A DNA stretch of 64,000 nucleotides from Actinoplanes nipponensis (GTDB lineage Bacteria > Actinomycetota > Actinomycetes > Mycobacteriales > Micromonosporaceae): the NCBI RefSeq assembly GCF_016862275.1, contig NZ_BOMQ01000061.1, positions 1 to 64,000 on the forward strand, read 5' to 3'. The notes under the pieces are model-generated. The model worked only from the letters and a program-made list of their open reading frames with translations, was not told the DNA's origin and did no database searches. The position numbers and the translations under genes were made by a program. Positions 15,634 to 23,752 of this stretch are shown here, piece after piece (positions within the stretch are counted from its first letter, which is position 1; every line of letters starts with the position of its first letter).

Positions 15634-16911
15634 TCAGACGCCGTCGAATTGATCGAGTGTCGCCTTGAGTGCGGCGAGGTTGGCCGCGCAGTCGGCCTGG
15701 CGCGGACTGCCGGCCCGCAATGAGGTCAGGACGGCGTCGATCTCGTCGTCGAGCCGGTGCCACTTGCCCGAGTCGCGGGGCTTGAGGCCGGCTTCCGCGT
15801 CGTCCCAGCTCACCTCGAGGTCCTTGGCACGCTTTTTGCCACCGGCCAGATCGTTGTTGGTGACCATGGTCTGCAGATCGGTGGTGATGGTCGCGAAGGC
15901 GGTCAGGTTGCCGAGGCGGGTAGTGGGTTTCGGCAGCCGCGCGACCGCTGGTGCCGTGCCGTTGCCGACGCCAGGCGTGGCGACCGGTCCGCCGGCGACC
16001 GCGCTGACGCCGTCGGTGCTGGTCGGGTTCGCGTGCAGACTGCTCAGGCCCACGCCGACAGCTGCGATCAGGACGGCGCCGGCAGCAGCCCACACGACGT
16101 CGGCCCGTCGCCCACCGATCGGCCCGTCGCCCTTGACCGCCACCCCGTGCCGGTGGGCGAGGATCTGCTCGCGGGCGACCAACACGATGATCACGGCGAA
16201 GAACAGCAGGCTGGTGGTGCTCGGGCCCAAATCGAGGCCGCCGAAGTCCTTGGCCTGGGTCAGCAGGTCACCCAGCGACGCGCCGAGCGGGCGGGTGAGG
16301 ATGTAGGCGATCCAGAAGGTCAGTACCTGCCCGGCGCCTGCCTTGAACGCGATCCAGGTGAGCAGGATCAGGCCGCCGAAGATCAGTGCGCCGTTGCGGA
16401 AGCCGAGGCCGAGGGCCTCGGTGGCCAGGTCACCGGCGGCGGTGCCGAGCGCGAAGGTCGTCAGGATCGCGCCCCAGTAGAAGCCCTCCCGGCGCGGAGT
16501 GTCGACCGAGGTGATCGCCAGTGTGTGCTCCTGGCGGTACCAGAGAATGAAGACGGCGGCCAGGATCACCGCGAAGACGGCGGTGCTCAGATAGAGGCTG
16601 ACGCCGAGGGTGTCGGTGAAGAAGTCGGTGATCTGGGTGCCGACGATGCTGACCAGCACCACACACAGCCAGTAGATCCACGGCGTGTACTGACGTGTCC
16701 GCAGTTGCAGGACGAGGGCGACGGCGAGCACCGTGATCATCAGGGCATCGGTGACCAGCGGGCCCAGGCCCACGTTGACGGCCAGGTAGTCGGCGAAGGT
16801 CTCGCCGATGGTCGTGGACAGCACCTTGATGACCCAGAACGTGGCCGTGATCGCCGGGACCTTGGTCAGCCAGTCACGCGTACGCGGTGCCGCAATGGTG
16901 TTGTACGCCAT
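15634..16911 (-). CDS. COG4705-type membrane protein with extra C-terminal helical domain
   Basis: A 425-aa protein. Residues 1-260 form the COG4705-type core with the KVPAITATFWVIKVLSTTIGET signature and the usual GTAAGDLATE and RPLGASLGDLL repeats. A further membrane helix (about 280-300) and an Ala/Pro/Gly linker lead to a helical domain of about 100 residues with NNDLAGGKKRAKDLEVSWDD and LKPRDSGKWHRLD, a type also found alone in small secreted proteins. ATG 16911 follows AGGGA. It is the longest of three relatives in the island. Its function is unknown. An 11-bp CTGA repeat lies at 16979-16994 upstream. Confidence 0.85.
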   Translation of the reverse strand: MAYNTIAAPRTRDWLTKVPAITATFWVIKVLSTTIGETFADYLAVNVGLGPLVTDALMITVLAVALVLQLRTRQYTPWIYWLCVVLVSIVGTQITDFFTDTLGVSLYLSTAVFAVILAAVFILWYRQEHTLAITSVDTPRREGFYWGAILTTFALGTAAGDLATEALGLGFRNGALIFGGLILLTWIAFKAGAGQVLTFWIAYILTRPLGASLGDLLTQAKDFGGLDLGPSTTSLLFFAVIIVLVAREQILAHRHGVAVKGDGPIGGRRADVVWAAAGAVLIAAVGVGLSSLHANPTSTDGVSAVAGGPVATPGVGNGTAPAVARLPKPTTRLGNLTAFATITTDLQTMVTNNDLAGGKKRAKDLEVSWDDAEAGLKPRDSGKWHRLDDEIDAVLTSLRAGSPRQADCAANLAALKATLDQFDGV

Positions 16912-16978
16912 GGTTTCCCTGTCAGCTCGACCAGCCACCTGCAGTGGCCGGGGTGACCATCACGATGACCAGCAATCG

Positions 16979-16994
16979 CTGAGACAACGCTGAA
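16979..16994 (+). promoter_or_regulatory. CTGAG-N6-CTGAA repeat upstream of third COG4705 gene
   Basis: CTGAG at 16979-16983 and CTGAA at 16990-16994, an 11-bp repeat about 70 bp upstream of the start at 16911. It resembles the repeats at 2044 and 6567. Confidence 0.45.
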
Positions 16995-17067
16995 GACGAG
17001 GCAGCGGGCCATCCGTGACAATTGTGTACGAACATGCTGCTGGTAGGTGCAGGATGGGCTGAGCTGT

Positions 17068-17222
17068 TCACGGATTCGGCCGCCGATACGTCATCGCAGT
17101 GGGTCGGGCCGCTGCTGAGGAGATCCCCGCCGTGGTGCGGCCACGTTCGGCTCGGCGGTCGTAGCGGGTGCAGAGCCGTCGGACGTAGTACAGCCGAGAG
17201 GAGTTCCTTTCGACTGCCCAGC
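17068..17222 (-). pseudogene. IS5-type transposase C-terminal remnant
   Basis: The minus strand encodes RWAVERNSSRLYYVRRLCTRYDRRAE, matching the RWVVERTFAWL..FRRLxxRYERR end of IS5-family DDE transposases. The rest of the element is missing. Confidence 0.65.
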
Positions 17223-17557
17223 GCGGTGTGCCCAGATCGGCGCCGTCCCAGACACGACCACGGTCACAGCGCACTCGGCCCCCGACAGAATGGGGATTCC
17301 GCTGGTGAGCGAACCCGGCCACGGTCGCTGTCGTCGTTCGTGTGGCCATGATCCGGCAGCGACCGAAGCGTTCCGCCGGGCAGCCCATGGTCGCCCACGT
17401 TAAGTCGGAGGTTCTCCGGCTCTCAGGACGAGGTCTCGCGCGGAGGCGTGAATTCTGCGGTGCTGCTAACGGCCCAGAGTGTCGGAGACCTCATGAGCGG
17501 CTGACCGTCACGCCCTCAGCAGTCGCGCTCGACGTACTCCACGCCTAACGTGGGCGT

Positions 17558-17857
17558 GTGGACGGGGCGGGAGATGTCGAGTGTGCTCGGTGCGGCGGCC
17601 CGGTGATCGTCACCGCCGAGTCGAAGCACCCATGCGGCGTGGTCGCCCAGCACGGCCGGTGCGCTGACTGCGGCCGCACGCTACGGCGGCTGTTGGACGA
17701 TCGGCGGATACCCATGGACGACGCCCGAGGGCAATGGATCAATGCGAACGCGGGCGTCGGACACGCGGTGCCCCGGGCAATCAGCGTTACGGATCGAGTG
17801 ACACGGCAAAACCGTCGACCGGCCACGCGAACGGACCCCACCCGACCACGGAACTGA
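17558..17857 (+). CDS. Possible small zinc-ribbon protein
   Basis: A possible 99-aa protein from GTG 17558. It has CARCGG, HPCG and a GRCADCGRTL pair within the first 45 residues, a pattern that could bind zinc. The C-terminal half is Arg- and Pro-rich and looks less coding. There is no clear ribosome site, and another frame is open on the opposite strand. Confidence 0.35.
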   Translation: MDGAGDVECARCGGPVIVTAESKHPCGVVAQHGRCADCGRTLRRLLDDRRIPMDDARGQWINANAGVGHAVPRAISVTDRVTRQNRRPATRTDPTRPRN

Positions 17858-18389
17858 CGCGTTGGAGACCACCGGGTGGTACCGGTCGGCGCCTGTAGTA
17901 GACGGTCTTGGTGACATCTGTGCAGAGCCGGGGTGACCAAGCGCGACCCGGCAGCGACGCGATCAGATTGTCGACCCGGGCGAAGCCCATACTCGTGGTG
18001 ACCACGTCGTCGTGCGGGGGTCCCGACCACGTGCGGCTCGTCGCGTTCCTCCAGGCGGAACGCTGCCGTCGCGGGACTGATGGTCGAGGTCGCGTTCACC
18101 GCGGCTGGCCTCGATCAGATGCTGCCCGTGCCCGACTTCTCGCAGGCAGTCGTCAGCACGCAGGGCGAGAACGAGCGCGCCGCGTCGCTGAAACCGGATG
18201 CTCACCCCAGCGCGACAGCGAGTACCGGGCCAATAGCACCGCCGCCGCGATGAGTGAAGCACTTGTCAGGGATCAAGCGACGAGACGTCGCAGACCGGCA
18301 GGTGCGGTCCTTGCCGCTGGGTCGAATGACGGTGGGACAACGGTGGGACCGGACTGCCACACCGGTGGCGCGCAGCCCGGCCGTCTCCA
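17858..18389. other. Stretch with no supportable gene
   Basis: These 530 bp between the Cys-rich ORF and the subtilase gene hold only overlapping frames without family features. Confidence 0.45.
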
Positions 18390-20195
18390 CTACTGCCACG
18401 GTTCTCCGGTCCAGCCGGCGGAGGACCAGCTGCGGCCGCTCCAGGACCTGCCGAGCCACGTCTCGGACGACCAACTGCGCCCGTTCCACACCGCGCTGGA
18501 CCAGCTCCGGCCGGTCCAGGTGCTACCGGACCAGGAACGTCCGCTCCAGGTCACCGGCGCCCAGGACTGCTGGCCGACCACGGCGGCGCCCCAGGCGGTG
18601 CCGGTCCAGGCCGATCCGTTCCAGGAGCCACCGGTCCAGCTGCGCTGGGCCTTGGACTGGGCGGTCCACGTCGCCGGGACCCAGGCCTTGCCGAAGATGT
18701 CCGTTTCTCCGGCCAGGGCAGCGCCGGTGGCGGAGTCGTAGACGTGCGCTGAGCCGCGGGAGGCTTCCAGGGTGCCCAGGCCGGTGGCGGGGGTGCCGGT
18801 CTGCTGGGTGGTCGGTGTTTTCGTTTTGGCGGCCTTGACGATGTCGATCTGGCCGGCTCCGGCGGCGTACGGGTCACCGTTCTTGATCTGCACAGCCGTG
18901 GACATGAGCAGTGCCTTGACCTGGTCGGGGGTCAGGTTGGGTCGCTGTTGCAGCAGCAGCGCTACGGCGCCGGAGACGACGGCGGTGGCCTGGGAGGTGC
19001 CGCTGCCGCGGAACAGTCGCTGCTCAGGATCCAGGGTGGTCGCGATCCGGGCGCTCGGGTAGGTGCGGTCGATGTAGGAGCCGGGTGCGCGCAGCGACAC
19101 GATCGATCGTCCGGCCGCGAGCACGTCGGGGTGCCGTCCGGCGTTACCACGGTTGGTGAACGTGGCGACGGTGTCATCATTTCGGGCGTCGGTGCCCATG
19201 GAGTCCGCGGCGCCGACGGCGATGACCTTCGGGTTGGCGGCCGGCATGGTCAAGTTGGCGGCGGTGAAACCGTCGTTGCCGGCCGCGACGACTGCCACGA
19301 TGCCCTTGGTCCAGGCCTGCTCGACGGCGAACGACAACGGATCCAGTGCGGCCGACTGCACCGAGTCGGTACCGAAGGACAAGTTGAGCACCCGGATGTT
19401 CAGCCCGGGATCGTTGCGGTGCGCCACCACCCAGTCGATCGCGGCGATCACCTGGGACACGTCGGTGGCGCCGTCGGCGGTGGCGACCTTCAAGCTGATG
19501 ATCTTCGCCTCGGGGGCCATGCCGTGCAGACCGCTACCACTGGTCGGGTCGTTACCGGCGATGATGCCGGCCATGTGGGTGCCGTGGCCGTAGGTGTCGA
19601 GGTTGCGCATGTTCGCGCTCTGCGACTCGAAGGACAGGTCTGGCCCGTAGATGATCTGGCCTACGTTGTTGAGGCCCTTCACCGGCGCGACCCCTGAGTC
19701 GATCAGTGCGACTCCGATGCCGGCGCCGGTGAGGACAGAGCCGGTGGCGGTGACTCCGTCGTCCGGGTTGTCCTTGTCCGCCTTGTCACCGCCGGCCGCT
19801 TTGATGACCGGAGCCAGCATGGTGATGCCCACCTGATTGGCCCAGCTGTCCATGCCCTTCATCCGCACGGCGGCATCGCGGGTGACCCGCACCCCGGCAA
19901 TGGCGGTCAGATCATCCACCGCGGCGCTCGGCATGGCGGCCGAGAACCCTTGAATGAGATCAAGGTCGCTCTTCACCGTGCCGCCGCTGCGCAGTACTGC
20001 CTGCTTGGCCGCGCTGATCGCCGTGACCGTGTCGGCGCGTACGACCACCGGGACGATCGTCGCGTCGCTGACCTGCGCCGGGACTGAAACGACTCCACTG
20101 GCTGCGGCAGGGGCGGCTGTGGCAATGGGAGCGCCGAGTGCGAGCAGAACTGTCAGCCCGGTGGCCGCGGTTCTGCCTGACGTACTCGCTCGCAT
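18390..20195 (-). CDS. Secreted subtilisin-like serine protease with Trp-rich repeat tail
   Basis: A 601-aa secreted S8 peptidase: signal peptide (1-about 32), prodomain (about 40-110) and catalytic domain (about 150-455). The triad residues are Asp in ALIDSGV, His in YGHGTHMAG and Ser in GSGTSQATA; the oxyanion Asn lies in AAGNDG. After a Thr/Pro linker, the last 90 residues are a W-x-G/S repeat (SWSGSTW, TGRSWSS and similar), at least a dozen Trp in about 80 residues. Such tails may bind cell-wall glycans or form a surface stalk; that is inference. The gene is divergent from the nuclease-like gene at 20440. Confidence 0.93.
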   Translation of the reverse strand: MRASTSGRTAATGLTVLLALGAPIATAAPAAASGVVSVPAQVSDATIVPVVVRADTVTAISAAKQAVLRSGGTVKSDLDLIQGFSAAMPSAAVDDLTAIAGVRVTRDAAVRMKGMDSWANQVGITMLAPVIKAAGGDKADKDNPDDGVTATGSVLTGAGIGVALIDSGVAPVKGLNNVGQIIYGPDLSFESQSANMRNLDTYGHGTHMAGIIAGNDPTSGSGLHGMAPEAKIISLKVATADGATDVSQVIAAIDWVVAHRNDPGLNIRVLNLSFGTDSVQSAALDPLSFAVEQAWTKGIVAVVAAGNDGFTAANLTMPAANPKVIAVGAADSMGTDARNDDTVATFTNRGNAGRHPDVLAAGRSIVSLRAPGSYIDRTYPSARIATTLDPEQRLFRGSGTSQATAVVSGAVALLLQQRPNLTPDQVKALLMSTAVQIKNGDPYAAGAGQIDIVKAAKTKTPTTQQTGTPATGLGTLEASRGSAHVYDSATGAALAGETDIFGKAWVPATWTAQSKAQRSWTGGSWNGSAWTGTAWGAAVVGQQSWAPVTWSGRSWSGSTWTGRSWSSAVWNGRSWSSETWLGRSWSGRSWSSAGWTGEPWQ

Positions 20196-20439
20196 GGGTC
20201 ACTCCTTCGATGACGTCGGTGCACAGCCCGGGGGGTGGGTGTGATCCCGTCGTCGGGTTCTCGGCCGCTTGATCGACCGTGCCGAGCCGGACTTGAGACG
20301 TTTCGGCTGCAGGTTTCATCGCGCCGCTCGTGCCCCGCACCGAGCCCTGAAAGCCGCGCGTGCCCCTGCTGATCGAACTCGACGAGGGCATCTACCGCGC
20401 CGAAGCCGTTTGTCAGAGGTATCTGCTCTCCTGTACGTC

Positions 20440-22153
20440 ATGGTGCGCATCAACTGGGAACTCGAGTCAGGCGAGAAGATCGAGGAGTTCGTGGCGGCGC
20501 TGCTGCTGCTACGCCACCCCGGGCCCGGCAACCGGATCACACCGTCGCGCGGCGACCGTGGCGTCGACGTGCGGCTCGTTCATCCGGACGGGATCGGCTT
20601 CTTTCAGGTCAAGCGTTTCTCCGGTCCGCTGACCAGCGCTCAGAAGATGCAGATCCGAAAGTCCTGGGCCACGTTCTGCTCGGAGACCGCACCCCACGCA
20701 CCGGTCAAGTCATGGACTCTGGTCTGCCCGTGGAATCCCAGCAATGAGGCCCTGGAGTGGCTGGAGAGCCTGACTGCCGATGCGCAGTTCCCGACCGACT
20801 GGATGGGCCGCGCCACGCTCGAGACCATGGCCGCCGAGAACCCCGCGCTGGTCGAATTCTACTTCGGCGACGGCGGCGAGCGCCTGCACCGCGCTATCAC
20901 CAGCGCCTTCCGAGGCGGCGACCACCTGCCCGACGCCGTCGCGGCCGAAGACCTGCTCGACGCGATCACGTCACGCATGATCGCCCTGTCGACCGCCCTC
21001 AACGACGTCGACCCGTTCTACCGCTACGAGATCGACCTGCGCGCCGGCCACCTGCGCGACCAGCCGCTCGAGGCCGCCATGCAGGCCCAGACGGACGCGG
21101 CATTTATCGAATACCGGCAGGTCACCGAGGACTACTTCCGGGTCATGCGAATCATCCCAAGGAGTCCCGCCGCGCTGCAGCTGCGGCCCATCGGCACCAC
21201 GATCCGTCTCACCGTGGAAAAGGGATCCCCCGAGCAGGAAGCGATTGAAGCCTTCCGCGACTTCGGAGCGCCCTTCGCCGAGATCCCCGGCACAGTCGCC
21301 TCCGTCAACGGGCCGCCAGGCATCCACCCGGCGCCCGGCGACGGCCGCTTCACCGTGATGGCCCTGCCCAGCAATACTGCCGACCTGCCCGACCTCGAAC
21401 TGCGGCTACTCGACACCAACGGCCGAACGATTCACACCCTGGATCTCGTCGACGTCGAACTCGCCCGCGGCCTCAACGCCGGCGTCTGGTTCTCCGGCCA
21501 GGACCGCAGCGGCGCGCTCACCTTCACCATGCTGATGAACGGCCCGGACGGGCAGACTGAGATCCGCGTCGAACCGCAGCCCATCGCCGGGAAAAGCCCC
21601 GCCGGCGTACTGCCCGCCGTCCAGTTCAAAGCCGCCATGACCACCGGTACCCAACTACTGCTCGCCGTACGCGGCGGGCCTGCCCTGACCGGAGCCTGGA
21701 CCCTCGAGGACATCGACCAAGGACCCGGCCCACGCAACGTCGCCCACCTCGTCGAGGCCCTGACCGACATTCAGCGGCACACCATCGCCCGCATCACCAT
21801 CCCCGACGTCGACACCGCCGATCTCGATGAACTGTCCGCCATCCTCCGCGCAGCCCGGCTCCTACGTGGGGAGCAGATCACGGTGCCCTGGACCGAAGTG
21901 ACCATGACCCTCGGCACCCCCGAAAATCTCCCACCTGCCGACGCACCCGAGGCCGCCCTGCTGCTCGTCCAACCAATGACGGTCACCATCAATGGGGGGA
22001 GTCGTCGAGCTCAACGCCCAACGACGGGTGTTCTACGCCAGTGCCAAACTCGCCGACCCCGCCACCGCGCAGAACGCGCAACCCGGCGACGAAATCCGAC
22101 TCGTGCCTGCCACCGACAACACCGCCGTCCTCGTCGCCACCACCTCAATCTGA
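20440..22153 (+). pseudogene. PD-(D/E)XK (Mrr-like) nuclease-domain protein with G6 frameshift
   Basis: The N-terminal 80 residues fit an Mrr-like restriction fold: EKIEEFVAALLLLRHP, then RGDRGVDVRLVHPDGIGFFQVKRF with the Asp and Q-x-K catalytic pattern. About 480 further residues are unrecognised. At 21994-21999 a run of six G breaks the frame; removing one G joins MTVTING to GVVELNAQRRVFY, which runs to a TGA at 22151-22153 with good codon use. As read, translation would run on into Arg-rich nonsense to 22299. This may be a sequencing error, an inactivating mutation or a slippery switch. The start at 20440 has only a distant GAGGT. Confidence 0.7.
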
Positions 22154-22196
22154 AGCGCGCCGCAGCGCTGAGGCGGGACCCCCTCCCAGCCGCGGC

Positions 22197-22517
22197 TCAT
22201 ACGAATCTGCCTCGACTTCCGTCGTTGAAGATCGTGTCGGTCAAGAGCGCCGCGAGCTGGGCCTCTCTCCAGAGGATGGAGGCGCCGCACCGGCATTGAC
22301 TGGGCGGCGCCGACAGCACGTTGCGGGCGGTGCGCGCCATATCTCGGCACCGATCAGTGGATATCGGTGTCCGCCCGGCTCGTGTCGTTCTGCTGACCTC
22401 CGCCGCATGTCGGACGAGCGCCGTCGTGGCCCTCTCGAGATGCAATCTTCGACGACTGCCATCGAGACATGTCGCTGAGTCACTGCGCGATGGCGTAGTG
22501 TGACTTTGGTCGTTCAT
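22197..22517 (-). CDS. Possible small Cys-containing hypothetical protein
   Basis: A possible 106-aa protein from ATG 22517, antisense to the run-on tail of the nuclease gene. It is Arg-rich and has a CRCG pair near residue 77. Codon use is plausible but there is no family match and the ribosome site is weak. Confidence 0.33.
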   Translation of the reverse strand: MNDQSHTTPSRSDSATCLDGSRRRLHLERATTALVRHAAEVSRTTRAGRTPISTDRCRDMARTARNVLSAPPSQCRCGASILWREAQLAALLTDTIFNDGSRGRFV

Positions 22518-22606
22518 TTGCTCGGTGGTCTGCACCTCGGTCGCGAGGGCAGGTGTCGCGCCCGTGCGGGTGGGACCCGTCGGAGTGGCTAATTGGACGG
22601 GGGCGG

Positions 22607-23155
22607 ATGAGTAGCAACGACGTCGTAGTGATCCAGGCGGATCAAACAGAGTTCTATCGAGCCAACGTCACCTGGCTGCTGAGGGCCGCGTACGTCAGGT
22701 GCGGTGACCGGCAGTGGGCCGAGGATCTCGTCCAGGAAACCTTCGTCCGGCTGTTCAGAAACTGGTCGACCGGTCGCACGGCGATCGCGGATCGCCGCGG
22801 ATACGCGGCGCGTACGCTGCTGAACTGTTTTCGCGACGACCTGCGCCGGCGTGGTGCACGTCCTCCGACGGACCTGGTCTCCGATCATGAGGATCGCGCT
22901 GCCCCCGCGCCCGTTGGTGACGCGGAGATAGACCTGGAAGATCAGGTTCGCACCGCCGTACGCGGGCTGGCGCCGCAGCAACGCGAGGTCATCTACCACT
23001 ACTATTACGAAGACCTGTCGCTCACCGAGACCGCGCGGGTGATGGGTATAGGCCCGGGGAGCGTGCACAACTATCATTCCTTGGCGAAGAAGCGGTTGCG
23101 GACAGAGTTGGCCCACCTGGCGCCTCCCACGAAGGAGCGGCGCGATGAACGTTGA
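22607..23155 (+). CDS. ECF-type RNA polymerase sigma factor
   Basis: A 182-aa sigma-70 family factor with region 2 (about 15-85; DRQWAEDLVQETFVRLFRNW, RRGYAARTLLNCFRDDLRRR) and region 4 (about 115-170; LAPQQREVIYHYYYEDLSLTETARVMGIGPGSVHNYHSLAKKRLR). ATG 22607 follows a GGGGG stretch. Its last codons overlap the start of the next gene by 11 bp, so the two are coupled. It could drive the downstream accessory genes; no target promoter can be identified here. Confidence 0.9.
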   Translation: MSSNDVVVIQADQTEFYRANVTWLLRAAYVRCGDRQWAEDLVQETFVRLFRNWSTGRTAIADRRGYAARTLLNCFRDDLRRRGARPPTDLVSDHEDRAAPAPVGDAEIDLEDQVRTAVRGLAPQQREVIYHYYYEDLSLTETARVMGIGPGSVHNYHSLAKKRLRTELAHLAPPTKERRDER

Positions 23156-23564
23156 AGAAGTCCTGCGCAGCGATGCCGCGCGCGTCACCGCCACAGTCGG
23201 GCAAGTCGATACCCACGACCTGCTCCGGCGGATAGCCAACGCGGCGGCCGCGGCGCCCGATGGTCTCGAAGGGGCGGGCTCCGACGACTGCACGCTCTCT
23301 GCCGACCTGCGGTTGAGTCCGGTTGCCGAGGTGCGTCACCACCTGCGGCATGCGCTGTCGAGCCCATCATGCGCCCGCCGCGCGGCTGAGCTCTTCGAAC
23401 TGCTCGGCTATGACAAGGAAGCTGCGGTCTGCTGGCGTAGCGCCGCTGACGGCGGCGATCGAGACGCGCTGGAGTATGTCGCCGAGTTCATCGCGCTGCC
23501 CACACGGCCCGAGGCTGCGGAGCATGATCGCATGCAGATGCAGGAGCTCGTCGAAGCGTTCTGA
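23145..23564 (+). CDS. Sigma-factor partner protein, hypothetical
   Basis: A 139-aa soluble protein whose ATG lies inside the end of the sigma-factor gene. The C-terminal half (AAELFELLGYDKEAAVCWRSAADGGDRDALEYVAEF) resembles a tetratricopeptide-type helical repeat. The position is that of an anti-sigma or sigma-modulating partner, but I see no zinc anti-sigma motif or membrane helix. Confidence 0.7.
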   Translation: MNVEEVLRSDAARVTATVGQVDTHDLLRRIANAAAAAPDGLEGAGSDDCTLSADLRLSPVAEVRHHLRHALSSPSCARRAAELFELLGYDKEAAVCWRSAADGGDRDALEYVAEFIALPTRPEAAEHDRMQMQELVEAF

Positions 23565-23752
23565 CGTACCTGGTTCTCGCCTCAACCCCTCGCTGACCTG
23601 CAATGGCAGGAGGAACTTGAGTCCGCCGCTGCCGAGCCCGGTGTTGCGGCCCAGGTTTTTTTGGGATTTCTTGTCGCCAGGCAGTGAGGTTGGCCGACGC
23701 CGATGCGTCGTTAGGGAATGAATCGCTCCTGACGACGGCGGAAGGCCCCACA

